Positions 16,970 through 28,167 are shown, counted from the stretch's first letter. The stretch is 64,000 nucleotides of DNA from Allomeiothermus sp035760705 (GCA_035760705.1 DASTSL010000035.1:1-64000); one strand, 5' to 3'. Notes: a model not told the origin generated them from the letters alone. Numbers and translations: made by a program.

Positions 16970-18934
16970 ATGGTCACGGACAAGGATCTGCCATCTCTAT
17001 CCATCAACGCCATCCGTATGCTGGCTCTGGATGCCGTAGAGCAGGCCAAGAGCGGTCACCCCGGGATGCCCATGGGTATGGCCCCGGCGGCTTACGTGCT
17101 GTGGACCGAATTTCTCAAGCACAACCCCAGAGACCCCTTCTGGCCCGACCGGGACCGCTTCGTGCTCTCGGCAGGGCACGGTTCGATGCTCCTATACGCG
17201 CTCTTGCACCTCACCGGCTACGACCTCCCGCTCGAGGAACTCAAGCGCTTCCGCCAGTGGGGCTCCAAGACCCCCGGCCACCCCGAGTACGAGTACCACC
17301 ACCTGGGCGTGGAGACCACCACCGGCCCGCTCGGGCAGGGCATCAGCACCGCGGTCGGCATGGCTATCGCCGAGCGCAAGCTGGCCGCCGAGTTCGGCCA
17401 GGAAATCGTGGACCACTACACCTACGTGATCGCCTCCGACGGGGACCTGATGGAAGGGGTCTCGAGTGAAGCCTCTTCCTTGGCCGGGCACCTTAGGCTC
17501 GGCAAGCTCATCGTCCTCTACGACGACAATGAAGTCTCGATTGACGGCAGCACCGAGCTGGCCTTCACCGAAGACCGCATGCTGCGCTACGAGGCCTACG
17601 GCTGGCACGTGATTCGAAACGTGCACGGGGAGGACCTCGAGGCCATCCGCGCCGCGATCCGGGCGGCCCAGGCCGATCCCCGCCCCTCGATCATCTCGGT
17701 GCGCTCGATCATCGGCTTCGGCTCCCCCCTGGCGGGGAACCACAAGGCTCACTCCGACGCGATGGGGCCGGAGAAGGTGGCTGCCACCCGAGCGGCTTTG
17801 GGGTGGGAGTACCCGCCTTTCGTGGTTCCCGAAGTGGTTTACGCCGACTACCGGCGCTCAATCGAGAAGGGTCGGAAGGCCCAGGCCGAGTGGCAAGCCC
17901 GCTTCGACGCCTTCGCCCAGGCCCAGCCCGAGAAGGCTGCCGAGTTCAAGCGCCGCCTCGACCGCAAGCTCCCCGACCTCTCCGGTTTGCTCCCCAGCTT
18001 CGCCGCCGGGGAGAAGCTCGCCACCCGCGCGGCCTCGGGGAAAACCTTGGAGAAGCTGGCCCCGGCCCTCCCCGAGCTGGTGGGGGGCTCCGCTGACCTC
18101 ACCCCCTCCAACAACACCAAGACCCCCGACATGAGCGACTTCAGCCCTTCCAACCCCGCCGGGCGCTACATCCGCTACGGGGTGCGCGAGCACGGGATGG
18201 GGGCGGCCATGAACGGGATCGTGCTCCACGGGGGCTACCGGCCCTACGGTGGGACCTTCCTGGTCTTCTCCGACTACATGCGCCCCAGCATCCGCATGGC
18301 CGCCATCATGGGCATCCCCACGGTGTTCGTCTTCACCCACGACTCGATCGCGGTGGGCGAGGACGGTCCCACCCACCAACCCATCGAGCACGTGATGAGC
18401 CTGCGGGCCATCCCCAACCTGTGGGTGATCCGCCCCGCCGACGCGGGTGAGACCGCCGTGGCCTGGAAGATGGCTCTTGAGCGGGTGGAAGGCCCCACCG
18501 CCCTGGCCCTCACCCGCCAAGCCCTGCCGGTGCTAGAAGGGGTGGACCGGGCCGGGGTGGAGAAGGGCGGCTACGTGATCTCTGACGTGGACAACCCTCG
18601 GGGCTGCATCGTCGCCACCGGCAGCGAGGTGAGCCTGGCGCTCGAGGCCCAAACCCTCCTCTCCCAGCAAGGGATCCCGGTCCGGGTGGTCAGCTTGCCC
18701 TGCTGGGAAGCCTTCGAGCGGCAACCGCAGGAGTACCGCGATTCCGTGCTGCCCCGATCCCTCCTCACCGTCTCGGTCGAGGCCGGAACCCCCCTCGGAT
18801 GGGAGCGCTACGCCGACCGGGTAGTGGGGCTTGAGCGCTTCGGCGCCAGCGCTCCTTACCCCACCGTCTACCAGAACCTGGGCTTCACCAAGGAGCGCGT
18901 GGCTGACGAGGTAAAGGCCCTGCTGGGGATCTAA
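16970..18934 (+). CDS. tkt: Transketolase
   Basis: A thiamine-diphosphate enzyme of 654 residues, the normal length, moving two-carbon units in the pentose phosphate pathway. Visible motifs: LDAVEQAKSGHPGMPMG at the N-terminus, GPLGQGISTAVGMA, the ThDP motif from SDGDLMEG to LYDDNEVSIDG, and RYGVREHGMGAAMNG with FSDYMRPSIRMAA in the pyrimidine domain. TATCAT is seven bases before ATG 16970 and itself overlaps an earlier in-frame ATG (16961), so the second ATG is the start of a leaderless mRNA. Confidence 0.96.
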   Translation: MVTDKDLPSLSINAIRMLALDAVEQAKSGHPGMPMGMAPAAYVLWTEFLKHNPRDPFWPDRDRFVLSAGHGSMLLYALLHLTGYDLPLEELKRFRQWGSKTPGHPEYEYHHLGVETTTGPLGQGISTAVGMAIAERKLAAEFGQEIVDHYTYVIASDGDLMEGVSSEASSLAGHLRLGKLIVLYDDNEVSIDGSTELAFTEDRMLRYEAYGWHVIRNVHGEDLEAIRAAIRAAQADPRPSIISVRSIIGFGSPLAGNHKAHSDAMGPEKVAATRAALGWEYPPFVVPEVVYADYRRSIEKGRKAQAEWQARFDAFAQAQPEKAAEFKRRLDRKLPDLSGLLPSFAAGEKLATRAASGKTLEKLAPALPELVGGSADLTPSNNTKTPDMSDFSPSNPAGRYIRYGVREHGMGAAMNGIVLHGGYRPYGGTFLVFSDYMRPSIRMAAIMGIPTVFVFTHDSIAVGEDGPTHQPIEHVMSLRAIPNLWVIRPADAGETAVAWKMALERVEGPTALALTRQALPVLEGVDRAGVEKGGYVISDVDNPRGCIVATGSEVSLALEAQTLLSQQGIPVRVVSLPCWEAFERQPQEYRDSVLPRSLLTVSVEAGTPLGWERYADRVVGLERFGASAPYPTVYQNLGFTKERVADEVKALLGI

Positions 18935-18944
18935 GCTGTGCCGG

Positions 18945-18979
18945 GAATATCTCGGGATGTTTCAGTGGCGCAATTCCGG
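18945..18979 (+). repeat. Intergenic repeat with GGCGCAATTCCGG, copy 2
   Basis: Just after the tkt stop: GAATATCTCGGGATGTTTC then AGTGGCGCAATTCCGG. It matches copy 1 at 12089-12121 in order and spacing of motifs. Confidence 0.6.
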
Positions 18980-19028
18980 CACGGGTCATGGCCCCATATC
19001 CCAGATCCACACTTCGGAGACGTTTAGG

Positions 19029-19298
19029 ATGCCAGGCTTTCATCTGCTGCGCCGTTGGCTGGCTGGGTGGGCCGGTCTGCTCGCCCTCCAGACCGCCCTT
19101 GCTCAAGATCAGAACCGGGGCTTCGGCTTGATCTTCGAGCAACTGCCGGCTCTGCTCTTTACCTTAGCCCTCGGTTTCGCGCTCGTCGGAGGGCTCATCT
19201 ATATTTTCGCCAGCCAGGGGGCCGCGAACCGCCGCTGGGCTTACCTGCTCTGGGCCATCGGTGCCCTCTTGATCGTCTTGGGTTTGCTCCAGCGCTGA
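19029..19298 (+). CDS. Small membrane protein of unknown function
   Basis: Encodes 89 residues. The N-terminus LLRRWLAGWAGLLALQTALAQ looks like a cleavable signal peptide or first membrane helix. A long hydrophobic segment (LPALLFTLALGFALVGGLIYIF) and a shorter one near the C-terminus (LLWAIGALLIVLGLLQ) follow, separated by ASQGAANRRW. I do not recognise a family. The start is chosen at ATG 19029 for the signal-like sequence; an in-frame upstream start would run through the repeat at 18945. Confidence 0.6.
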   Translation: MPGFHLLRRWLAGWAGLLALQTALAQDQNRGFGLIFEQLPALLFTLALGFALVGGLIYIFASQGAANRRWAYLLWAIGALLIVLGLLQR

Positions 19299-19445
19299 TC
19301 AGGAGTCTTGAGTTCGATTTCATTCATGGAGCGCTCGCCGCTTCGGTGCGGTGGGTTGGCTCGAGGCTAAGCCAAGATGGGGAAGGAGGGTGAAGGTTTT
19401 GGGCCAATAAAGATGTCTCCCCAGTCGGTGTAGAATAGCGCGTCT

Positions 19446-20345
19446 ATGCCCAAACACGTCGTCAGCGTTTCTATCGGGTCGTCGAAACGTAACGCCAAGG
19501 CCGAGGTCCGGCTCGAGAGCCTGAACGAGACCTTTATCCTCGAGCGCATCGGCACCGATGGGTCCTGGGAGAAAGCCATCGAACTGGTCCGGTCCCTGGA
19601 CGGCAAGGTAGACGCCTTCGGGCTGGGCGGGGCCGACCTCTACGTATGGGCGGGAAAACGCCGCTACACCTTCCGGGATTCCCTGCGGTTGGCCCGCGCC
19701 GCCCAAAAGACCCCCATGCTCGACGGCTCGGGGCTCAAACACACCCTCGAGCGCAAGGCGATCCAAGACCTCGAGCCCATGATCGGCTGGAAGGGCAAGA
19801 AAGTGCTGGTCCCGAGCGCCATTGACCGCTTCGGGCTGGCCGAAGCCCTCACCGAAGCCAAGGCCCAGGTGCTCTACGGCGATTTCATCTATGCGCTGGG
19901 CCTCGACATCCCCCTGCGCACCCTCGCGGCCCTGCGGACCTGGGCCTATATCCTCCTGCCCATCATCACCCGGCTTCCTTTCAAGTGGCTCTACCCGACC
20001 GGCGAGAAGCAGGAAAAACAGGTGCTCGACTGGCGGCAGAAGTACTTCCAGTGGGCCGACGTGATCGCCGGGGATTGGCATTTCATGCGCCGCTACATGC
20101 CCCCCGACATGGAGGGCAAGATCATCCTGACCAACACCACCACCGAGGATGACCTCGAGTTCATGCGCGCTCGAGGGATCAAAACCCTCATCACCACTAC
20201 CCCCCGGCTCAGCGGGCGGAGCTTCGGCACCAACGTGATGGAAGCCTTCTTCGTGGCGGTGGCGGGCAAGTACCCCTTGAGCGAGCAGGAATACCTCGAG
20301 TACATCGAAAAGCTCGGGCTACGCCCGCAGGTGACTGAGCTATAA
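19446..20345 (+). CDS. Conserved protein, Thermaceae family (function unknown)
   Basis: A 299-residue protein with N-terminus MPKHVVSVSIGSSKRNAKAE and conserved-looking blocks VDAFGLGGADLYVWAGKRRYTFRD, MLDGSGLKHTLERKA and LSGRSFGTNVMEAFFVA. From memory, Thermus relatives are sometimes labelled quinate 5-dehydrogenase, but I see no shikimate/quinate dehydrogenase signature and would not transfer that name. Residues about 150-180 are hydrophobic (LAALRTWAYILLPIITRLPFKWLYP), perhaps a membrane-associated segment. A TAGAAT box nine bases before the ATG suggests a nearly leaderless message. Confidence 0.7.
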   Translation: MPKHVVSVSIGSSKRNAKAEVRLESLNETFILERIGTDGSWEKAIELVRSLDGKVDAFGLGGADLYVWAGKRRYTFRDSLRLARAAQKTPMLDGSGLKHTLERKAIQDLEPMIGWKGKKVLVPSAIDRFGLAEALTEAKAQVLYGDFIYALGLDIPLRTLAALRTWAYILLPIITRLPFKWLYPTGEKQEKQVLDWRQKYFQWADVIAGDWHFMRRYMPPDMEGKIILTNTTTEDDLEFMRARGIKTLITTTPRLSGRSFGTNVMEAFFVAVAGKYPLSEQEYLEYIEKLGLRPQVTEL

Positions 20346-20359
20346 GTCGGGCAATCCTG

Positions 20360-20389
20360 TTTACCGAAGTGAATATAACCATGTACAAT
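20360..20389 (+). promoter_or_regulatory. Promoter of efp
   Basis: A -35-like TTTACC (20360-20365) and -10 TACAAT (20384-20389) with an 18-bp spacer, followed by a leader of about 50 bases that ends in the efp Shine-Dalgarno sequence. Confidence 0.55.
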
Positions 20390-20448
20390 CTCCTTTTGGA
20401 ATGCTCCTTGGGGAGCTTTGTCTATAGACGTTTTTCTGGGAGGAATGA

Positions 20449-21003
<555 letters not shown>

Positions 21004-21031
21004 CCCTAGCCGAAGCCACAGCCAGGCTCGA

Positions 21032-21058
21032 GCCCGCCCGACTTCGCGGCGGGCTTTT
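21032..21058 (+). terminator. Intrinsic terminator after efp
   Basis: GCCCGCC (21032-21038) pairs with GGCGGGC (21048-21054), followed by TTTTG. Confidence 0.85.
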
Positions 21059-21208
21059 GTTGCTACGGGTTCAGTTTTGGGGTTGAGAGAAGATTGGGAC
21101 GTTTTTCTCGTTTGCTGAGGTATGATTCGAGCGGATTAATCCGTAAGCCCCGATAAGGGGAGATCAAAGTGAACGCATGAGTGAGCTAACGTCGCCAGGA
21201 GGAGCAGC

Positions 21209-21730
<522 letters not shown>

Positions 21731-21794
21731 TGGCTAAACACCGAACGCGAAACGCTCAACGCCTTTTGAGGTATATGGCGTCTTGCGAGGTCTT

Positions 21795-23135
<1,341 letters not shown>

Positions 23136-23258
23136 GCTCTCACCCTAAACTTGGTTGCCCTCGACTCGGTCCCTCTCCAGTTCAAGAGAGGGACTGGTCT
23201 TGCTGAGTGGGAGCAATCGTCACCGCCGAACTCGAGCGCCGCGTATTCTGGAGAGAGC

Positions 23259-23801
23259 ATGAGTTTAGATAATCCCTGGAAAACCCTCGAGTCCCGGCTG
23301 GTCTACGAGAACCGCTGGATCTCCCTCACCGAGCATAGTGTCATCAACCCTGGCGGGAACCCCGGCATCTACGGGGTGGTCCACTTCAAGAACCGGGCCA
23401 TCGGGGTGATCCCCCTCGACGACGCGGGCTACACCTACCTGGTGGGGCAGTACCGCTACCCCCTGCACCTCTACTCCTGGGAGATCCCCGAGGGTGGCGG
23501 GCCGCTCGAAGAAGACCCCCTGGAAGCTGCCAAGCGCGAGCTGCGCGAGGAGACCGGGCTTGAGGCCGACCACTGGGAGCAGATCCTTACCCTGCACCTC
23601 TCCAACTCGGTCACCGACGAGCTGGGGATCATCTACCTGGCCCGGGGTCTGCACCACGGCGAGCCCGAACCCGAAGACACCGAAGCCCTGCACGTCCAGA
23701 AGGTGCACTTCGACGAGGTGTACGGCAGGGTCCTCTCCGGCGAGATCACCGATGCGCTCACCGTGGCGGCGGTGCTGCGGCTCAAGCTGATGCGGCAGTG
23801 A
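23259..23801 (+). CDS. NUDIX hydrolase (ADP-ribose pyrophosphatase-like)
   Basis: A 180-residue NUDIX enzyme. The box is intact: G-x5-E-x7-REUxEE-xGU is met by GGPLEEDPLEAAKRELREETGLEA, with the preceding VGQYRYPLHLYSWEIPEGG typical of ADP-sugar pyrophosphatases. It probably hydrolyses ADP-ribose or related nucleotide sugars, as related Thermus NUDIX enzymes do. The ATG at 23259 has GGAGAG just upstream and TATTCT nine bases before it. Confidence 0.88.
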   Translation: MSLDNPWKTLESRLVYENRWISLTEHSVINPGGNPGIYGVVHFKNRAIGVIPLDDAGYTYLVGQYRYPLHLYSWEIPEGGGPLEEDPLEAAKRELREETGLEADHWEQILTLHLSNSVTDELGIIYLARGLHHGEPEPEDTEALHVQKVHFDEVYGRVLSGEITDALTVAAVLRLKLMRQ

Positions 23802-24133
23802 GGGGGTGCACACCACAGACCCCGAAAACGTCTTTGGGCGACCTCTCCTCATAGAGTCTATGGGTTCGCCCTTCCCGCTAGCAGACCTAAGGTTGACCCC
23901 GATCCGGCACACCCCCGTCCGGCGACGCAGGGCACTCAATGACACGAAGCGTTAAGGATTGCCCCTAACAATCTTTGTTTATGGAGAGTGCTGTAGGGGT
24001 GCGCGGAGTACGGCACCATGTACCCTACGGCTCGAGCCTTCCCCGCTCGACACGCCGGCGAAGCCGCATCTCCATCACCGCCCGATCGCGCCACACAATG
24101 GTCTCGAGGTTCGGTGTGGGGTAACGTTAATAC
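23802..24133. other. 330-bp intergenic region, no gene seen
   Basis: No frame here has protein-like composition. The last bases, TAACGT six bases before GTG 24134, look like the -10 box of a leaderless mRNA for the next gene. The middle contains short GC-rich inverted segments without a clear terminator. Confidence 0.4.
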
Positions 24134-26746
24134 GTGCGGCTGGTGGTTGCTCACGAAAACCTGGATTTCGACGCGCTGGGTTCGCTCCTGCTGGCGAAGC
24201 GGCTCTTTCCCGGCTCGGTGGGGGTCTTGGTGGGGGGGCTCGAGGGTCGCCTCAAGGAAGTGGTGGCCCTTCACGAGGATCACCTGGGGCTCCTTCCGGT
24301 CTCCTCGCTAGACCTCTCCGGGGTGCGCGAGGTGATCGTAGTGGACACCGCCCGCGCGGACCGCATCGGACCGGTGGGGGAACTGGTGGGGAAGGTTCCC
24401 TTCCAGGTCTACGACCATCACCCCCGCACCCCCCAAGACCTCCCGGCTGCCGGGGGGTTGGTGGAGGCGGTGGGCTCGACGGTGAGCCTCCTGATGCCGA
24501 TGCTGGTGGCGCAGGGCCTGGAGCTTTCCCCCATCGAGGCCACCCTGGCCTACGCGGGCATCTGGGAGGACACCGGGGGGTTCAGCTACCCCGGCACCAC
24601 CGCCCAGGACCTCGAGGCCGCGGCCCAGCTTTTGCAGCGGGGGGCCGAGCCCGAACGGGTACGCGAGTGGGTGCGCGAACGCTATGGCCCCGAGGCCCGC
24701 GAACTCCTCAGCCAGCTTTTGCTCAAGAGCCGGGTCGAGGAGCGGCACGGCTTCCGACTCTTAGTGGCGGCGGCCAAGGAGCAAGGCTACGTGCCCGCCC
24801 TGGCCCCCCTGGCCCACACCCTGCTCGATCTCTACAACAGCTCGGGGGTGCTGATGGAACTCGAGCTGGGCAGCGAAACCCTGCTGATCGCCCGCAGCCG
24901 GGAGCGCCTGGACGTGGGCGGCTGGCTGGCCGAGGTAGGCGGGGGCGGTCACGCCCGCGCGGCTTTCGCCAAGGTGGAGGGGCCGCTCGAGCCCACCGAA
25001 CGGCTCCTACTGAGCCGCCTCGAGGCCCACCTCGACACCGGCCCCACCCTGCGCGAGCGGATGAGCCGCCCGGTGGCGGTCTTGCCCGAAGGGCTCACCG
25101 TGGCCCAAGCCCTGGAGGAACTCAAGCTGCGCGGGTTTGGCGGGATGCCGGTGGTATCTGCGGTGAAGCCGCACGGCGGGCCGCCGCCCACCCGCTGGGC
25201 GGAGACGTTTCCTTCGCCGCAAAGCGGGGTGCGGACTGGTACTCAAGTGAAGTCGCATAGCGACCCGGCTAGCGCCGGTACTCAAGAAGATGGTCCCGGC
25301 GTGGTCCGCATCCACGGCATCGCCCGTCGCCGCGACCTGGAAAAAGCGCTGCACCACGGCCTGGCCGAGACCCCCGCCAATGGGGTTCTCTCCCGCGCGG
25401 TGATCCTGCCACCCCAAACCCCGCTCCACGAGGCCGAGCAGGCCCTCAAGAGCGGCGCCGGGCGGGTGTTGGTCGGCGAACCGCTGGGAGACGATCTGTA
25501 CCGGCTCGAGGGCATCTTTACCCGCACCGACCTCTACCGTGCCCCCCGTCCGAGCCCCCAAGTGAACCTGGCCCAGCAGGTCTGGGAACGCTTGCCGAGG
25601 GGGGTACAGGAGGTTCTCGAGCGTATACGGGAGGCCTACCCTGAGGGGGGCATCTACGTGGTGGGCGGCACCGTGCGCGATGCCTTGCTGGGGGCTTCCG
25701 GCCCGGATCTGGACCTGGTGCTCGAGCCAGGCGGTAAGCGCAACCTGCTGGACGAGTTGACCCGTCATCTGGTGGGCTGGTTCGGCGGCAGCTTCGGGCT
25801 GCACCTGGCCTTCGGTACGGCCCGGGTCAAGCTGGGCTTTGGCCTCGAGGTGGACTTGGCCGAAGCCCGCGAGGAGCACTACCCCCACCCGGGTGCCTTG
25901 CCCCAGGTGCGCCCCTCTAGCATCGCCCGCGACCTCGAGCGCCGCGACTTCACCGTCAACGCGCTGGCCTTGCGGCTGGCCCCCAGCCCTGAGATCGTGG
26001 ACCCCTTCGATGGCCTGGCCGACCTCGAGGCCCGTCTGTTGCGCCCGCTGCACCCGCTCTCCTTCGTAGAAGACCCCAGCCGGATCCTGCGCGGGGTTCG
26101 GCTGGCGGCCCGGCTGGGCTTCCGCTTCGCCCCCGAAGCCCTGACCCAGATCCCGGCGGCGCTACAGCCCGGGGTGCTCGAGCAGACCTCCAAAAGCCGT
26201 CTGCGCGACGAACTCCTGCTGACCCTGGGCGAAGCTTCCGCCACCCGGGCCTTGAGGTTGCTGGCCGAGCTCGGGGTGGCCGAGCCGATGTTCGGGATGG
26301 GTGCGAGCCCCGAGGTTCGAGAGGCTTTCGCGGCCCTCGAGCCCATCCTGCAAGCCACCTCCGACCCCGAGGCTGCCGTAGCGGCCCGGCTGTACCTCCT
26401 GCTCTACTTCCACCCCGACCCTGAGGGCTTCCTGGCCCGCTATAACTTGCCGCGCCGCTACGCCGAGGGGCTGCGCCACCTGCGCTTTCCCCCCGAAGAC
26501 CCCGACGACATCCGCAAGTTCGTGGGCCTCCCCGAAGCCTTCCGGGCCCTGCACCCCGAGCGGGCCTTGTGGCTCCTCACTCCCCGGCGGATGCTGAGGG
26601 GTCGGGATCTCCTGGAGATGGGTCTGCCCTCCGGGCCGAAGGTCGGGGAGGTGTTACGCAAGGTGGCCGAGGCCCGTTCGCGTGGCGAGGTCTTGAGTTA
26701 CGAAGAGGAACTCGAGTTTGCCCGTAAACTGGTAGGCGATGCTTAA
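24134..26746 (+). CDS. DHH phosphoesterase-CBS-tRNA nucleotidyltransferase fusion (A-adding enzyme)
   Basis: An 870-residue multidomain protein. Residues 1-300: DHH/DHHA1 phosphoesterase with HENLDFDALG, VVDTARADR, YDHHPRTP and GGGGHARAAF (nanoRNase/pAp-phosphatase type). Residues about 310-475: two CBS domains. Residues about 495-865: class II poly(A) polymerase/CCA-enzyme head with YVVGGTVRDALLG, catalytic DLDLVLE and RRDFTVNALAL. This layout matches A-adding enzymes of Aquifex and Deinococcus, which complete the tRNA 3' end with a separate CC-adding enzyme. The GTG start is preceded by TAACGT. The first CBS domain is split by an in-frame insert of about 45 residues (about 25155-25300). Confidence 0.9.
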   Translation: MRLVVAHENLDFDALGSLLLAKRLFPGSVGVLVGGLEGRLKEVVALHEDHLGLLPVSSLDLSGVREVIVVDTARADRIGPVGELVGKVPFQVYDHHPRTPQDLPAAGGLVEAVGSTVSLLMPMLVAQGLELSPIEATLAYAGIWEDTGGFSYPGTTAQDLEAAAQLLQRGAEPERVREWVRERYGPEARELLSQLLLKSRVEERHGFRLLVAAAKEQGYVPALAPLAHTLLDLYNSSGVLMELELGSETLLIARSRERLDVGGWLAEVGGGGHARAAFAKVEGPLEPTERLLLSRLEAHLDTGPTLRERMSRPVAVLPEGLTVAQALEELKLRGFGGMPVVSAVKPHGGPPPTRWAETFPSPQSGVRTGTQVKSHSDPASAGTQEDGPGVVRIHGIARRRDLEKALHHGLAETPANGVLSRAVILPPQTPLHEAEQALKSGAGRVLVGEPLGDDLYRLEGIFTRTDLYRAPRPSPQVNLAQQVWERLPRGVQEVLERIREAYPEGGIYVVGGTVRDALLGASGPDLDLVLEPGGKRNLLDELTRHLVGWFGGSFGLHLAFGTARVKLGFGLEVDLAEAREEHYPHPGALPQVRPSSIARDLERRDFTVNALALRLAPSPEIVDPFDGLADLEARLLRPLHPLSFVEDPSRILRGVRLAARLGFRFAPEALTQIPAALQPGVLEQTSKSRLRDELLLTLGEASATRALRLLAELGVAEPMFGMGASPEVREAFAALEPILQATSDPEAAVAARLYLLLYFHPDPEGFLARYNLPRRYAEGLRHLRFPPEDPDDIRKFVGLPEAFRALHPERALWLLTPRRMLRGRDLLEMGLPSGPKVGEVLRKVAEARSRGEVLSYEEELEFARKLVGDA
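25236..25287 (+). repeat. In-frame palindromic insertion, copy B (in DHH-CBS-NT gene)
   Basis: Holds the hairpins GTCGC-ATA-GCGAC and CCGGC-TAGC-GCCGG and is bounded on both sides by GGTACTCAAG. It encodes QVKSHSDPASAGTQ, nearly the same as copy A in the GNAT gene. A second palindromic segment (about 25176-25212) lies directly upstream within the same insertion. Confidence 0.75.
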
Positions 26747-27365
26747 TATCGGTCTTCTCTCCCTCCTCGCTGACCCCCTGGCCTTTTTGGTGGCCTTCGC
26801 CGCCTGCGCCTTCGGGCTGGTCATGCACAACGTGGCCCAGGCCTGGCTGGCGAACCGCTACAAAGACTCCGGCCCGGCCCGTTACGGGTTTCTCTCGTTC
26901 GAGCCCAGGGTTCACCTGGACGTGCTGGGCATCATCTTTTTGATCCTGCTGGGTTTCGGTTTTCCCCGCCCCGTGCCCTTCCGGCTCTACGGGGCCAAGG
27001 AAGCCCAGGTGGCCCTGATGGGGCCGCTGGCTTTCTTCCTGATGGCTTTTATCTACGGCTTGTTGGCAGCCTTGTTGGGGGGAGGAGCCACCGGCTCTTT
27101 TGCCGAAGGGCTGAGCCGGGCCATGGGGGTAATGCTCCTGCACGCAGCGATCTTTCTCTTCCCGGTTCCCCCGCTGGACGGGGCCCGGGTGGTCTACGCG
27201 GTGGGAAGCCCCCAGGCCCGGCGGTTTATGGATCAGCTCTCGAGCTACGGCCCCCTGGGCTTTTTGGTGATCTTTTTGGTGCTCAACTTCACCGGGGTCA
27301 CCTCGGCGGTCATTTACGGCCTCTCGGGGCTTTTAGGCACAATCTACCGGGCCATCGGGCTCTAA
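26739..27365 (+). CDS. M50-like membrane protein lacking the HExxH catalytic motif
   Basis: A 208-residue polytopic protein homologous in layout to site-2 proteases: helix, a motif position reading LVMHNVAQAW, central hydrophobic segments with GFPRPVPF, and PVPPLDGARVVYAV corresponding to the second metal motif NPxxDG. The active-site HExxH reads HNVAQ, so both the catalytic Glu and the second zinc His are missing; it should not be a working protease. It overlaps the preceding gene by 8 bp and is followed by an intact paralogue. Confidence 0.78.
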   Translation: MLNIGLLSLLADPLAFLVAFAACAFGLVMHNVAQAWLANRYKDSGPARYGFLSFEPRVHLDVLGIIFLILLGFGFPRPVPFRLYGAKEAQVALMGPLAFFLMAFIYGLLAALLGGGATGSFAEGLSRAMGVMLLHAAIFLFPVPPLDGARVVYAVGSPQARRFMDQLSSYGPLGFLVIFLVLNFTGVTSAVIYGLSGLLGTIYRAIGL

Positions 27366-27486
27366 GCGTGACCCGGCTCAGGGTCGAGTTTTGGATTTGC
27401 TGTGAAATAAGCATCGGGCGCGTTGATCTATGTCGGTCGGTGTCTGGTGATCGGCGACCCGCGGCTTAGTCAGGGAGGAACCTCAG

Positions 27487-28167
27487 GTGCTCTTACAACT
27501 CTTGGGCCAAGACCCGGCCCTTTTTTTTCTGATCCTGGTGATCCTGAGCCTATCGTTGGTGCTTCACGAGCTGGGGCACGCGGTCGCGGCCTTGTGGATG
27601 GGGGATCGTACCGCCCAGGAGCAGGGCCGCATCACCCTTAACCCCTTCAAGCATCTAGACCCTATCGGGACGATCATGCTTTTGGTCGCCGGGCTGGGCT
27701 GGGCCCGGCCCGTGCCCATCCACCCGCCGAACTTTCGCAGCTACCGCCTGGGACTTTTCGTGGTGAGCATCGCGGGGATCGTCATCAACGTACTGCTGGC
27801 TCTGGGCTTTGCCCTCTTGGTACGCTTTCTCCTGGATCTCGACCCTGCCGGGGTGCGGGCGGCCTTTGTCGGCGCACAGCGGGACTTCTTCGGGCTGCTG
27901 GCGTTGGCCGCTTATTTTTCCTTCGCCATCAACCTGGCTCTGGCGGTATTCAACCTGCTGCCAGTGCCGCCCCTGGACGGCTCCAAGATCTTGCAGAGCT
28001 TTCTGCCTTCCAGTTTGCAGCGGTTTTTTTGGCGGCTCGAGGCCAACCCCACCTATGCCATCGTGGTCCTGGTGCTGTTCTTGACGGTTCTGCGCCAACC
28101 GATCAGCCGCTTCATCGGCTCGGTGCAGGACGTCTTCCTGAACCTAATCCTCAATCTGGGCCGGTGA
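27487..28167 (+). CDS. Site-2 protease-like zinc metalloprotease (M50 family)
   Basis: A 226-residue polytopic membrane protease of the short rhomboid-like S2P group. The zinc motif HELGH is intact in SLVLHELGHAVAALWMGD, and NLLPVPPLDGSKIL gives the third ligand region. It would cut substrates within the membrane, often in signalling or quality control. The GTG start has GGGAGG eight bases upstream. It lies 121 bp after its degenerate paralogue, same direction, suggesting a duplicated pair working together. Confidence 0.85.
   Translation: MLLQLLGQDPALFFLILVILSLSLVLHELGHAVAALWMGDRTAQEQGRITLNPFKHLDPIGTIMLLVAGLGWARPVPIHPPNFRSYRLGLFVVSIAGIVINVLLALGFALLVRFLLDLDPAGVRAAFVGAQRDFFGLLALAAYFSFAINLALAVFNLLPVPPLDGSKILQSFLPSSLQRFFWRLEANPTYAIVVLVLFLTVLRQPISRFIGSVQDVFLNLILNLGR

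Noticed and set aside
16909..17469. Plus-strand frame overlapping the start of transketolase
   Set aside because: Out-of-frame shadow of tkt with His/Arg/Gly bias.
19446..20345. Quinate 5-dehydrogenase function
   Set aside because: I recall this label on relatives, but no quinate/shikimate dehydrogenase motif is visible, so the name is not transferred.
23959..25260. Long plus-strand frame overlapping the DHH-CBS gene
   Set aside because: Gly/Arg/Pro-rich shadow of the real gene; no motif.
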